This document shows, in pieces, positions 8,945 to 18,843 of a stretch of DNA of 64,000 nucleotides. Numbering within the stretch: position 1 is the stretch's first letter; every line of letters begins with the position of its first letter. The stretch is from Campylobacterales bacterium (GTDB lineage: Bacteria; Campylobacterota; Campylobacteria; Campylobacterales; Sulfurimonadaceae), in assembly GCA_016938175.1 (NCBI GenBank), contig JAFGVE010000024.1, forward strand, positions 81,075 through 145,074, written 5' to 3'. The position numbers were made by a program, and so were the translations under genes. The notes beneath the pieces are model-generated. The model saw nothing but the letters and a program-made list of their open reading frames with translations. It did not search any database and was not told where the DNA came from.

Positions 8945-9089
8945 AGCTTTTTCCTTTACTTGTATGAAATAGTATCATTTTGGGAATTAGTCCTGTTTGG
9001 GGAGCTTTTTTCTTTTATTTTGTGCCATTTTAAGCAAAAATAGATTAATTCTATTTGAACTGATTTTACATCTATTTATCTAATCAGTG

Positions 9090-9095
9090 TAGAAT
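9090..9095 (+). promoter_or_regulatory. Candidate -10 box upstream of dsbD
   Basis: TAGAAT lies 31 bases before the dsbD ATG, with TTTACA at 9065-9070 as a possible but over-spaced (19 bases) -35 box. The 181-base divergent gap between the BFD-like gene and dsbD is AT-rich and holds nothing else recognisable. Confidence 0.35.
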
Positions 9096-9125
9096 ATTTG
9101 AAATACCACACAAAGTGAATTCTCA

Positions 9126-10883
9126 ATGAAAAAAATTCTCATACTTCTGAGCACTGTGCTCTTATATGTAGCAACCGCGGCAGACTTTCTTATGCCTGAT
9201 GAAGCCTTTAAACCTTATGCAAAAGTAAATGATGAAGGACAGATACAAGTTGGTGTAACAATAGCCGATGACATCTATCTTTATGAAGATAAGATGCATG
9301 TTAAGCTTATAAATCCAAATGATGTATCTATTCAAAATATTGAAAAGCCAAAAAGTGTTGAACACCATGATGAGCAGGTTTATTTAGAGTCTCCTGAATT
9401 TCTTGTAACACTAGCAGCACAAGAGAAACTCTCTGGAATGGTTGATGTAAGTATAGTTGTAGAGTATCAGGGATGCTCTGAGCAAGGACTTTGTTACGAA
9501 CCTTCAGAAAAAGAGTTTACACTCAGTGTTGATGCCTCTCAGTTTGAAATAGCCTCAGCTTCGAGTCCACAAACACAAGCAGAAGTAACTTCAAGTAGTG
9601 ACGATATGTCGGAGACTGATGCAATAGCTAATACTATTAAATCCTCAAGTACGCTCATCATCATTTTAACTTTCTTTGGTTTTGGTTTGCTCCTTTCACT
9701 AACACCGTGTGTTTTCCCTATGATTCCTATTATTTCAGGTGTAATTATTTCGCAAGGAGAAGGTTTAACAACCAAAAAAGCTTTTGCTCTTTCTGTTGTG
9801 TATGTACTAGCAATGGCTATAGCCTATACAATCGCAGGTGTCTTGGCAGGTCTTTTTGGCTCAAATCTACAAGCTGCATTACAAACTCCATGGGTTATTT
9901 ACTCTTTTTCAGCGGTTTTTGTGGCGCTTGCAATGAGTATGTTTGGATTTTATGAGTTAAAAGTTCCAGATTCTATAGTTGCAAAAGTAAGTAAAAACTC
10001 TAGCCGTAGTGGTTTTGTAGGTGTTGCTATTATGGGATTCTTATCTGCACTGATAGTAGGACCATGTGTTGCTGCACCACTTGCAGGTGCTTTGGTTTAT
10101 ATAGGTCAAACAGGAGATGCTCTTCTTGGTGGAGCGGCTCTGTTTAGTATGAGTATAGGAATGGGTATTCCTCTCATTATCGTTGGAGTAAGTGCAGGAC
10201 GCTTTATGCCAAAACCGGGTGAGTGGATGACTATGGTTACTGCTATCTTTGGTATTATGATGCTTGGTGTTGCTATTTGGATGCTTGAGAAAGTTGTATC
10301 TTCATCGACTATAATGTTGTTATATGCACTTCTTGGAATTGCTACTGCACTCTATCTTGGTGCATTTAAATCTGAAGGACATATATTTAAACGTTTTGTG
10401 GCTGTAAGTACATTTATTTACTCAACAGCGCTTCTTATAGGGTATTTAGCAGGTTCTTCTAGTATGACTAAACCTTTGTCCTTTTTACAAGGAAGTTCTG
10501 TTGGTGTGCTTGCGCAAGCGCAGTCTCATGAGTTAGCATTTGAAACAGTTACTTCTATAGACGAGTTGGATGTTCTTTTAGAGAAAAACAAAGGGAAAAA
10601 AATCATGCTCGATTTTGCAGCAGATTGGTGTACAGCATGTAAGGAGCTTGAAGAGATTACTTTCTCAGATGCAACTGTACAGGCAAAACTTGCAGATTAT
10701 GTACTTATTCGTGCTGATGTAACGAAAAATACAGATAAAGAGAAAGCATTGAGTAAAAAATATGGTGTATTTGGTCCTCCTGCATTGATATTTTTTGATA
10801 AAGAGCTTCAAGTTATGAAATCTAAAACGGTTGTTGGTTTTATGGAACCACAACCATTTGTAGAACATTTAAATTCACTGTAG
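9126..10883 (+). CDS. dsbD: Thiol:disulfide interchange protein DsbD
   Basis: Inner-membrane reductase that passes electrons from cytoplasmic thioredoxin to periplasmic thiol proteins, 585 residues. Parts in order: a signal peptide; a periplasmic alpha domain (about 20-165) with the two redox cysteines in YQGCSEQGLCYEPS; a membrane beta domain of about eight helices (175-450) with TPCVFPMIP and GPCVAAPLAG; and a C-terminal thioredoxin-like gamma domain with WCTACKELE near 500. All three disulfide pairs are present. A thioredoxin-like gene follows after eight bases. Known roles are cytochrome c maturation and disulfide isomerisation, fitting the cytochrome genes elsewhere in the window. Confidence 0.95.
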   Translation: MKKILILLSTVLLYVATAADFLMPDEAFKPYAKVNDEGQIQVGVTIADDIYLYEDKMHVKLINPNDVSIQNIEKPKSVEHHDEQVYLESPEFLVTLAAQEKLSGMVDVSIVVEYQGCSEQGLCYEPSEKEFTLSVDASQFEIASASSPQTQAEVTSSSDDMSETDAIANTIKSSSTLIIILTFFGFGLLLSLTPCVFPMIPIISGVIISQGEGLTTKKAFALSVVYVLAMAIAYTIAGVLAGLFGSNLQAALQTPWVIYSFSAVFVALAMSMFGFYELKVPDSIVAKVSKNSSRSGFVGVAIMGFLSALIVGPCVAAPLAGALVYIGQTGDALLGGAALFSMSIGMGIPLIIVGVSAGRFMPKPGEWMTMVTAIFGIMMLGVAIWMLEKVVSSSTIMLLYALLGIATALYLGAFKSEGHIFKRFVAVSTFIYSTALLIGYLAGSSSMTKPLSFLQGSSVGVLAQAQSHELAFETVTSIDELDVLLEKNKGKKIMLDFAADWCTACKELEEITFSDATVQAKLADYVLIRADVTKNTDKEKALSKKYGVFGPPALIFFDKELQVMKSKTVVGFMEPQPFVEHLNSL

Positions 10884-10891
10884 GAGACTGA

Positions 10892-11284
10892 ATGAAAAAA
10901 CTCTTTTTATCTTTTTTACTCTTTGTAGGCATGCTCTATGGAGATGTCAAATTTACAGATATGTTTGATGCTTACGATGAGGCTAAAGCACAAAAGAAAC
11001 TTGTTCTAGTAATGCTCTCACAGGAAGGTTGTTCTGGATGTGAGTATATGAAAAATGTTGTCTTTCATAACAAAGATGTTAGTAAGTATTTAGAAGAGAA
11101 GTACATAACAGTCCATTTAGATATTTATCAAGAGCCTGTTCCAGAAGAGCTTGAACACTTTGCTACACCTACGTTTTATTTTCTTGATGAAGATGAAAAC
11201 ATTTTGAAAAGACTAAATGGCGGTGAAAATGCAAAGGACTTTTTAAACACTTTAAAAAGTGTTGAAGAAGCATATAAAAAATAG
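10892..11284 (+). CDS. Periplasmic thioredoxin-like protein
   Basis: A 130-residue exported thioredoxin-fold protein with a signal peptide (KLFLSFLLFVGMLYG). The redox motif is CSGCEYMK near residues 48-55, and the cis-proline lies in FATPTFYFLDED near 90. The length and FTDMFDAYDEAKAQKKLVLVML opening resemble the thioredoxin_7/SoxW-like group. It directly follows dsbD in an apparent two-gene operon, which makes it a likely client reduced by DsbD, perhaps serving cytochrome c apoproteins or Sox-type enzymes. The specific target is inference. It is convergent with lpxB, with five bases between stops. Confidence 0.82.
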   Translation: MKKLFLSFLLFVGMLYGDVKFTDMFDAYDEAKAQKKLVLVMLSQEGCSGCEYMKNVVFHNKDVSKYLEEKYITVHLDIYQEPVPEELEHFATPTFYFLDEDENILKRLNGGENAKDFLNTLKSVEEAYKK

Positions 11285-11289
11285 TAGCT

Positions 11290-12333
11290 TTACTCTTTAA
11301 TGAGTTGGGCTACCCTTTGTGCACTACCGTGTTTTAAGTACTCTCGTAAAAGTTTTGAGTTCCCTAAAAACTTCTCTCTGTTATAACTCTCATAGGCTTG
11401 TTGCAAATTTTCTACTGTTACTGTGTCTTGCAGGTATTCAGGGTGTAAAATACCTTTTCCCATCTTCTCAAACATTATATTTGCCAGTCCCACATGAGAG
11501 AGTTTAACGAGTCTGCTTCCTATAAAATAGTCCAAACTTTTAGCAATATAATTGAGTACAAAAGGAGTACCGATAAGTGCCGCTTCAAGTGTTGCCGTGC
11601 CACTACAAATAAAAGCAAAATCAGACTTATAAAGCGTTTTATGAGGTGTATGTGAAATTTCAAAAGCACTGGTATCACCATACAACTCTTTTACTTCTTT
11701 ATCTGAAAAATGCGGAGGAATAATAAGTGTAGCTTTACAGGCCAACTTTGTTACAAGCTCTTTGTAGATAGGCATGAGTTTTGTTATCTCTACTCTTCTG
11801 CTTCCTGGCATAAAGGCTATGTGTTTTATTTCTTGTGAAAGAGATATTTTAAACTCTTTTATCTGGTCGAGAAGAGGATGCCCCACATATTCAATATTTG
11901 CCTCTTTTGGATAGTAGGAAGCTTCAAAAGGAAGTATTGAAGCAAGTGTATCTATTGTTTTTGTCAGTACTCCAATACGCTTTTTTTTCCAAGCCCAAGC
12001 TTGTGGCAAAATGTAGTAAAGTATCTCTTTCTCAGGATATGCTTTTTTTATCTTTTTAGCAAGTGGAAGATTAAAGCCAGAAGAGTCAATAAGTAAAATT
12101 TTATCGGCATCTTTTGCAAGAGCAAGCATCTCTCTGGATAGCTTGAGGAAAAAAGGAAGTTTTTTAATTGCATCTACAATTCCCATAATTGCTAAAGAGC
12201 GCATATCTATAAGAGGGTTTCCCAACTCTTTATTGAAAATTCCCATGAATTCAACACCATCTCCGAGATGTTCTTTAACACTTTGCAGATGTATGTTTGC
12301 GGAGTGTTCAAGTGCACTAACTAAAAGTTTCAT
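11290..12333 (-). CDS. lpxB: Lipid-A-disaccharide synthase LpxB
   Basis: Glycosyltransferase family 19 enzyme, 347 residues, slightly short for the family. It joins UDP-2,3-diacylglucosamine and lipid X to make the lipid A disaccharide at the cytoplasmic membrane face. Visible features: SALEHSANIHLQSVKEHL at the N-terminus (family SAGExSGD region), IDSSGFNLPLAKKIK near 83, the YYILPQAWAWKKKRI block near 107-121, and the nucleotide-sugar site FMPGSRRVEI near 172. SGTATLEAALIGTPFV near 245 is the donor-binding loop. The ATG overlaps the TGA of a small cytochrome c gene by four bases, so the two are translationally coupled despite unrelated functions. Confidence 0.93.
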   Translation of the reverse strand: MKLLVSALEHSANIHLQSVKEHLGDGVEFMGIFNKELGNPLIDMRSLAIMGIVDAIKKLPFFLKLSREMLALAKDADKILLIDSSGFNLPLAKKIKKAYPEKEILYYILPQAWAWKKKRIGVLTKTIDTLASILPFEASYYPKEANIEYVGHPLLDQIKEFKISLSQEIKHIAFMPGSRRVEITKLMPIYKELVTKLACKATLIIPPHFSDKEVKELYGDTSAFEISHTPHKTLYKSDFAFICSGTATLEAALIGTPFVLNYIAKSLDYFIGSRLVKLSHVGLANIMFEKMGKGILHPEYLQDTVTVENLQQAYESYNREKFLGNSKLLREYLKHGSAQRVAQLIKE

Positions 12334-12692
12334 GAGCCACCATCTCCATGTACTTGATAACTGTCGTCATAACGCTCTCGCTGCATCTCTTCTACATAGT
12401 CTGTAAAATACGTTGTGAGATTATCAATATCTTCATCACTAAGACCTATAGCAAAATCTATCATCATCTCTTGTTGTTGCGTATCGGCTTTTTTTTCTCG
12501 AAAGTATTTGAGTTTATAGCTTAGGTATCCTTTTGCACGGTTGGCAAGTCTAGGATACATATGCATACCCTCTAGTTTATGTCCGTGACAGGCATAACAA
12601 GCTTTTGAAACATAAAGCTCTTTTCCTTTTTCATAAGAACTTTGCGCACTTAAGAGTGTTAATGTAGAAAATATTAAAACAATAAAACGCAA
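12330..12692 (-). CDS. Small monohaem class I cytochrome c
   Basis: A 120-residue periplasmic cytochrome. The open frame extends much further upstream, into the oppositely oriented dihydroorotase-like gene. The convincing start is a TTG at 12692, giving a signal peptide RFIVLIFSTLTLLSAQSS, with an AAGG Shine-Dalgarno seven bases before it. One CXXCH (CYACHG) sits near residue 34 and a likely distal Met in GMHMYPRL or QEMMIDFA. The domain resembles cytochrome c553, with SDEDIDNLTTYFTDY as its last helix. Its stop overlaps the lpxB start. The use of TTG and the divergent overlap of the raw frame are the uncertain points. Confidence 0.75.
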   Translation of the reverse strand: MRFIVLIFSTLTLLSAQSSYEKGKELYVSKACYACHGHKLEGMHMYPRLANRAKGYLSYKLKYFREKKADTQQQEMMIDFAIGLSDEDIDNLTTYFTDYVEEMQRERYDDSYQVHGDGGS

Positions 12693-12744
12693 TTCTAAGC
12701 CTTCATAAATTATAATACAGCCATTATATCCAAGGTGGTCTGAA

Positions 12745-13938
12745 ATGCTAATAGCAAATGTAAAAATATGTGATGTAGATGGCGAGAGAGCAGGTGATGT
12801 TCGCATTGAGAACGGGAAGATTGTAGAAATTGGTACGGGATTGAGCGATACAGAGGTTCTTGATGCAAAGGGTGCCTGTCTGCTTCCTTCGTTAGTAGAT
12901 ACAAACATACGTGTACAAGACTCTGTTTTAAATGCTAAAAATATTAAAGCTCTTTGGAATGAAGCACTTCTTGGTGGTGTAGGACATATAGTACTCAATG
13001 CAGATACAAATCCTGCAATCGACAATGCAGTAGTACTAGAGTTTGCACAAAATGGTATAAGCTCTCTTAAGGGGGCTAAAGTTGATTTAATGTTGAATGC
13101 CCTAAAAGATGACTTAACACTTTCAGACATAGCTATACTCTTAAAACGTGGAGCTGTTGCACCTTATATGAGTACCATCGCGAAAAATGATGTCGCTATA
13201 AAAGTGGCAGAATATGTGAAGATGTATGGTATAACACTCTACTGTAAGCCTGAAGATAATTCTCTAATTAGCTCTGGTGTTATGCTTGATGGTGATGTGA
13301 GCTCTAAACTTGGTATTGCAGGTATTTCGTATTTGAGTGAGGTACTTCATGTATCTCGTATGATAGAAATAGCACGTCATTTTCAGATTAAAATTCTTTT
13401 TAAATCTATTGCATCACCACGCTCTGTTGAGCTTATAAACAAAGCAAAAAAAGAGGGTGTAGGGGTAAGTTGTGAAGTTTCTATCCATCATCTTGTAAAC
13501 TCAGATGAGGCTTGTGAAGGTTTTAATACAGTTGCAAAACTCGATCCACCACTTTCATGTTATGAAGACATGCAAGAGCTTCAAAAAATGCTACAAGAGG
13601 GAAAAATTGACCTTTTGACAACGTTACATCAGCCATCATCTCCAGTGAATAAAGAAGTTGCTTTTTATGATGCTGCATATGGATGTAGTGCATTAAACGT
13701 AGCCCTACCGCTTTACTATACAAAATTGGTAAAAAGCGGACTCATTTCAATGAGTGAGCTTCTTCGACTTACTGTTCAAAACAGTGCAAAAAGTATGGGA
13801 AAAACAGCAGGAAAAATAGCAGTTGGCGAAGATGCGAAACTTGTTTTATTTGACATGGAAGGGATAACAGAGGTAAATGATGCACTCTCTCTTTACAACA
13901 AAGAAAACTTGAGTGGAAAAGTAGTAAAAACTTTTTAA
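12745..13938 (+). CDS. Dihydroorotase-like protein lacking metal ligands (pseudo-dihydroorotase)
   Basis: A 397-residue amidohydrolase-fold protein most like long-form (type I) dihydroorotase. The overall frame is retained: LLPSLVDTNIRVQD at about 46-59, CEVSIHHLVNSDE near 235, and AKLDPPL near 255. GKIAVGEDAKLVLFD near the end is the usual C-terminal small barrel. Yet the DxHxH zinc pair is D-T-N54-I-R56, and the later TDHAPH block reads TTLHQP, losing the catalytic aspartate. Known: non-catalytic dihydroorotase homologues (PyrC' or PyrX) hold aspartate transcarbamoylase together in some bacteria. That role is inferred here; no pyrB gene is in the window. AAGGTGG precedes the ATG. Confidence 0.82.
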   Translation: MLIANVKICDVDGERAGDVRIENGKIVEIGTGLSDTEVLDAKGACLLPSLVDTNIRVQDSVLNAKNIKALWNEALLGGVGHIVLNADTNPAIDNAVVLEFAQNGISSLKGAKVDLMLNALKDDLTLSDIAILLKRGAVAPYMSTIAKNDVAIKVAEYVKMYGITLYCKPEDNSLISSGVMLDGDVSSKLGIAGISYLSEVLHVSRMIEIARHFQIKILFKSIASPRSVELINKAKKEGVGVSCEVSIHHLVNSDEACEGFNTVAKLDPPLSCYEDMQELQKMLQEGKIDLLTTLHQPSSPVNKEVAFYDAAYGCSALNVALPLYYTKLVKSGLISMSELLRLTVQNSAKSMGKTAGKIAVGEDAKLVLFDMEGITEVNDALSLYNKENLSGKVVKTF

Positions 13939-15695
13939 ATTAAAATTTCTCGAGCGGGTTCGCTGAAGTAAAAGCCTTGTGAATAATCTATTCCAAGGTT
14001 AGCGACAATTTGTTGAACTTCTTTTGAGTGAACAAACTCCGCAACAATTTGAATCTGCATATTTTGAGCAAAACTGACTATCGCTTTTGTTATTTCATAA
14101 CTTTTTTTATCTTTGTCAATGTTTTTAATATAACGTGCGTCTATTTTGATTATATCTACATCAAGCTCTAAGACTCTTTCAAAGTTTGAGTACTCTGCAC
14201 CAAAGTCATCTATAGATATTTTAAAACCTTTACGTTTAAGCTCTTTAAGTTGTTCAATATTGTCATTTTTCCCAGTAGCGCTAATACCTTCAAGAATCTC
14301 TAAATTAACACGATATGGTTCAATGGAATATTTTTTAGACATTTTTAGCAGGTATTCAAGGAGATACTGGTTATTTAAATCTTCTTCTGTTATGTTAATG
14401 GAGAAGTCACAACCATTTTGAGACATATAAGCAAAGCTCTTCTCTATCATTATCTCTGTAAGACGTGGCAGAAGTCCTGAAAGACGTGCAACGTGGAGTA
14501 AATCCATTGGAGGAATTACTTTTCCATCTTTTGTTACAACACGCATGAGTGCTTCATATTTTGTAATTTTATGCGCAAAGTTATCGTAAATGCCTTGAAA
14601 ATGCGGGACAATGAGGTCTTGCTCAAAAGCTTCGTGTAACTGGCTGTTAATGGCTATAAACTCAGCTCTTCTGTTTGAGTCATCAATTTTTGCATCATAC
14701 ATATAGAGTCTGTTCTTTCCACGCTCTTTTGCTTTTTTAACTGAAAGTGCCGCATGTTTGAGAAGATCATGGTTTGCATAAACGCCACCGTAGTTAAAAG
14801 ATATTTTGAGAGTAATATTTTGTATATTAAGCGTAATTGTGGAGAAATGTTTTTGTATCTGTTCTACTTGTTTTTGAATGTCTATCTCTTTAGCAAAAAG
14901 AAGAGCAAATTGGTCGGAGTTAATTCTGTAGATATTGGCAAGTGGAACTATAGTTTCTAACTCTTTTGCTATAAGTAGAAGTACTTCGTCTCCAACTTTA
15001 AAACCGTAAGCGGAGTTAATGTAACTAAAGTTATTGACATCTAAAAATATAAGTGTGTTGTAAAAACTTTTTTTAATCTCTTTTTGCAGTGAGGTTTTGT
15101 TCTTTAATCCAGTAAGTGTGTCGTTAAGAGCCATTTTCTCATTTTTTAAAACGAGAGTGACTAAAGCCGCACATACCTCGAGTAACTTTTTATGAAATTC
15201 GTCAGGAGAGCGGTGTTCAAATGAAGAGAGTGCAAAAGAGCCTATAGTTTCTTGATGTTCATTATGGACTGGCATAGACCAACAAGAGCAGAGATTAAAA
15301 GCTTTTGCTTTTTCGAAAAAGTCTCTTCCTCTTTCATCTTCTAGGGCATTTATAATGTACTGAGGTTCTCCCTTGTATACAGCATTTCCACACGAACCTG
15401 CATAAGGTCCTGGAACTATTCCATTGAGAGTTTCAATGGCTTCTTGAGATATACTTGGAGCAGCTTTGACATTTAGGTGACTTCTTGTAATGTCATAGAG
15501 CATTAAAGAAGCAACAGAGTTTGGAAGTAGAGCTTCTGCCATACTACAAAGCCTGTTTAATATACTCTGCGTGTCATTTTCATAAGCAGTAAGTGAGAGA
15601 AGCTCTTGTTGTAGAGCTAATATATGGTTATACTGTTCAGGAGTAATCGCAACCGTGTTTATCTTTTCACTTATATCTAGGTTACACTCTACCAT
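13935..15695 (-). CDS. GAF-GGDEF-EAL cyclic-di-GMP phosphodiesterase candidate
   Basis: A cytoplasmic 586-residue signalling protein without membrane segments. Parts: a GAF domain (about 30-190), a GGDEF domain (about 195-345) and an EAL domain (about 355-586). The GGDEF signature is replaced by N-S-D-Q-F (YRINSDQFALLF), so cyclase activity is unlikely. The EAL part keeps YEALMRV, the Asn of SINITEED, the Glu of NLEILEG, SIDDFG, IIKIDARYI, VAEF and YSQGFYFS, covering the known metal and substrate ligands. Inferred: an active phosphodiesterase controlled by a GAF ligand. Its stop overlaps the dihydroorotase-like stop region by four bases (convergent). Confidence 0.88.
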   Translation of the reverse strand: MVECNLDISEKINTVAITPEQYNHILALQQELLSLTAYENDTQSILNRLCSMAEALLPNSVASLMLYDITRSHLNVKAAPSISQEAIETLNGIVPGPYAGSCGNAVYKGEPQYIINALEDERGRDFFEKAKAFNLCSCWSMPVHNEHQETIGSFALSSFEHRSPDEFHKKLLEVCAALVTLVLKNEKMALNDTLTGLKNKTSLQKEIKKSFYNTLIFLDVNNFSYINSAYGFKVGDEVLLLIAKELETIVPLANIYRINSDQFALLFAKEIDIQKQVEQIQKHFSTITLNIQNITLKISFNYGGVYANHDLLKHAALSVKKAKERGKNRLYMYDAKIDDSNRRAEFIAINSQLHEAFEQDLIVPHFQGIYDNFAHKITKYEALMRVVTKDGKVIPPMDLLHVARLSGLLPRLTEIMIEKSFAYMSQNGCDFSINITEEDLNNQYLLEYLLKMSKKYSIEPYRVNLEILEGISATGKNDNIEQLKELKRKGFKISIDDFGAEYSNFERVLELDVDIIKIDARYIKNIDKDKKSYEITKAIVSFAQNMQIQIVAEFVHSKEVQQIVANLGIDYSQGFYFSEPAREILI

Positions 15696-15771
15696 AACGT
15701 TTCAACCTTCATCACTTTTTCTTATAAAGCTATTTTAACATAATATTACAAAAAAGTGATAAAGAGAATGC

Positions 15772-16902
<1,131 letters not shown>

Positions 16903-17034
16903 CTAAGGTTTATAACTTTTTTGGAATTATAGCATCATTAGGAGTAGGGAATTTTTGAATAGGTATTTTTGTATTTAGTTTGTATCAAGATATAGAATAT
17001 ATAATGCTTTTAAAATAAGCTTTGAGGGAGATAG

Positions 17035-17373
17035 ATGCAAACTATAGATTGGAGCGACTTTCAAAAAGTTGATATTCGAGTCGGTACGATTATAGAGGTC
17101 GAGGATTTTCCAGAGGCGAGAAAGCCCGCTTTTAAGTTAAAAGTAGACTTTGGAGAAGAGATAGGGATTAAAAAATCTAGTGCGCAGATAACAGACTTAT
17201 ATACGAAAGAATCACTTATTGGGAAACAAATTTTGGCTGTAGTAAACTTTGAACCTAAACAGATAGGTCCTATAATGTCAGAATGTTTAGTAACAGGACT
17301 CCACCAAGATGATGGCTCAGTAGTACTCGCAACTGTAGATATGAAACTACCAAATGGTGCAAAATTGGCTTAA
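17035..17373 (+). CDS. csaA: CsaA-like tRNA-binding-domain protein
   Basis: A 112-residue protein made almost entirely of an OB-fold tRNA-binding domain like that of MetRS beta and CsaA. Motifs include [27 protein letters not shown] opening residues (positions 9-31), SSAQIT near 48, [10 protein letters not shown] near 63, and MSECLVTG near 84. Known: CsaA is a dimeric export-related chaperone in Bacillus that also binds tRNA-like folds. A strong GAGGGAGA Shine-Dalgarno precedes the ATG. It is followed closely by an EamA-family transporter, whose longer possible start would overlap this gene by 20 bases. Confidence 0.88.
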   Translation: MQTIDWSDFQKVDIRVGTIIEVEDFPEARKPAFKLKVDFGEEIGIKKSSAQITDLYTKESLIGKQILAVVNFEPKQIGPIMSECLVTGLHQDDGSVVLATVDMKLPNGAKLA

Positions 17374-17380
17374 TGCAATC

Positions 17381-18280
17381 ATGTTAAATTTAAAAACCTA
17401 TTTTTTCATAACCCTTTGTGTACTCTTTTGGTCGGGAAATTTTGTTATTGGAAGATACATAAAAGATGATGTTACACCCTTAGAGTTAGCCTTCTTTAGA
17501 TGGTTTTTTGTTTTTATAATCATCTCGCCTATTTTAGTTGTACGTCATCAACGTATACTTAGATCTTTAAGAGAAAACTTTAAAATGGTAACGCTTTTAG
17601 CACTACTAAGCATTACGGCTTTTAATACTCTTTTATACTTTGGACTCGCAGAGACAACATCGACGAATGCGCTAATTATAAACTCAAGCGTACCTATTCT
17701 AGTATTACTTCTATCGTATGTTATTTTAAAACAAGATATCAATCTATTCCAAGTTCTTGGAATTGTACTCTCAACCTTAGGTGTTGTCTTTTTAATCTTA
17801 AAGGCTGACATCTCACATATCTTTACTTTAGAGTTCAATTCAGGAGATATTTTAGTGGTTATATCTTCACTTACTTGGGCGCTTTACTCTGTTTTAGTAA
17901 AGTTCAAACCTGATGATATAAACGATTTTGAGTACTTTGCCCTCATTGTAGCTATAGGTTTGGTATTTTTACTGCCACTTTATCTCGCTCAAGGGTATAC
18001 TATTCAAAAAGAGTTAGAGGTATTGCAGAGTAACTACTTAGCCTTTTTATACATCTCTATTTTTGCTTCTATTACATCGTACTACTTTTGGCACTATGGT
18101 ATAGAAAAAGTTGGTGCATCTAAAACGGCACAGTTTACACACCTCATGCCAGTTTTTGGTATAAGTTTAGCTGCTGTATTTTTAAAAGAGAGTTTAGAAA
18201 TGTATCATCTTTTAGGCGCTTTCTTGATTGCCTTTGGTATATATGTTTCTCTTTTTTATAAACAAATAGTGAGTAATTAG
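17381..18280 (+). CDS. DMT-superfamily EamA transporter
   Basis: Inner-membrane drug/metabolite transporter of about 299 residues with ten predicted helices arranged as two EamA repeats (about 5-140 and 150-290). The opening LKTYFFITLCVLFWSGNFVIGRYI and the later HLMPVFGISLAAVFLKESL are family hallmarks. The ATG at 17381 gives the usual family start just after the csaA stop. An in-frame ATG at 17354 inside csaA would add nine residues, and neither has a clear Shine-Dalgarno. Known: relatives export amino acids, purines or other metabolites; the substrate here is unknown. A GNAT gene follows after eight bases. Confidence 0.88.
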   Translation: MLNLKTYFFITLCVLFWSGNFVIGRYIKDDVTPLELAFFRWFFVFIIISPILVVRHQRILRSLRENFKMVTLLALLSITAFNTLLYFGLAETTSTNALIINSSVPILVLLLSYVILKQDINLFQVLGIVLSTLGVVFLILKADISHIFTLEFNSGDILVVISSLTWALYSVLVKFKPDDINDFEYFALIVAIGLVFLLPLYLAQGYTIQKELEVLQSNYLAFLYISIFASITSYYFWHYGIEKVGASKTAQFTHLMPVFGISLAAVFLKESLEMYHLLGAFLIAFGIYVSLFYKQIVSN

Positions 18281-18288
18281 GTAAAAAT

Positions 18289-18774
18289 ATGAACATAAAA
18301 ATAGTAAGAGCAGACTATAATGATATGCAGCATAAAAAAGACATTCCTTATCTGCTTAATGCTTATGCTACTGACCCAATGGGTGGTGGGAAAGCTTTAA
18401 GTGAAGATGTTATGCAAAACCTTGTTGTGGAACTTTTAAAACTACCACATGCTTTAAGCGTTTTAGCCTATGTCGACAATGAACCAGCAGCTTTAGTAAA
18501 CTGCTTTGAAGGCTTTTCAACTTTCGCTTGTAAGCCTTTACTAAATATACACGATATTTGCGTTTTAAAAAATTATAGAGGAATGGGACTAAGTCAAAAA
18601 CTTCTTAAAGAAGTAGAGTCTATAGCCAAAGAAAAAGGGTGCTGTAAAATAACTTTAGAGGTTCTAAGTAATAACACTGTGGCAAAAGCAGCATATGAAA
18701 AATTTGGTTTTAGCTCTTATGAATTAGACCCCCAAGCAGGTAGTGCCATTTTTTGGCAAAAGGTTTTGATATAA
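18289..18774 (+). CDS. GNAT-family N-acetyltransferase
   Basis: A 161-residue acetyl-CoA-dependent acyltransferase. The fold is recognisable from DICVLKNYRGMGLSQKLLKEVES near residues 86-108, where the RGMGLSQKL stretch is the acetyl-CoA pyrophosphate loop (Q/RxxGxG/A). LEVLSNNTVAKAAYEKFGF near 123-141 is the C-terminal GNAT motif. The gene is eight bases downstream of the EamA transporter and probably shares its transcript, so an acetylate-and-export pair is possible. The substrate cannot be inferred. It ends about 70 bases before the efp start. Confidence 0.85.
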   Translation: MNIKIVRADYNDMQHKKDIPYLLNAYATDPMGGGKALSEDVMQNLVVELLKLPHALSVLAYVDNEPAALVNCFEGFSTFACKPLLNIHDICVLKNYRGMGLSQKLLKEVESIAKEKGCCKITLEVLSNNTVAKAAYEKFGFSSYELDPQAGSAIFWQKVLI

Positions 18775-18807
18775 GTTTTACATTTCATCATTTAAGCACC
18801 TTTAGTG

Positions 18808-18813
18808 TAGAAT
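18808..18813 (+). promoter_or_regulatory. Candidate -10 box upstream of efp
   Basis: TAGAAT lies 36 bases before the chosen efp start in the short gap after the GNAT gene. No convincing -35 box is visible, which is common in Campylobacterota promoters. Confidence 0.35.
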
Positions 18814-18843
18814 GCCGCAAAATTATTTAGCAAGGTGTTTTTA

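Noticed and set aside
12693..13130. N-terminal extension of the small cytochrome c frame
   Set aside because: The open frame runs antisense through the dihydroorotase-like gene and would put 146 unrelated residues before a clear signal peptide; a TTG with a Shine-Dalgarno at 12692 explains the gene.
15711..15760. Inverted repeat ATCACTTTTT / AAAAAGTGAT between tgt and the GAF-GGDEF-EAL gene
   Set aside because: The arms are perfect but separated by 30 bases and AT-rich, so a terminator or operator cannot be claimed.
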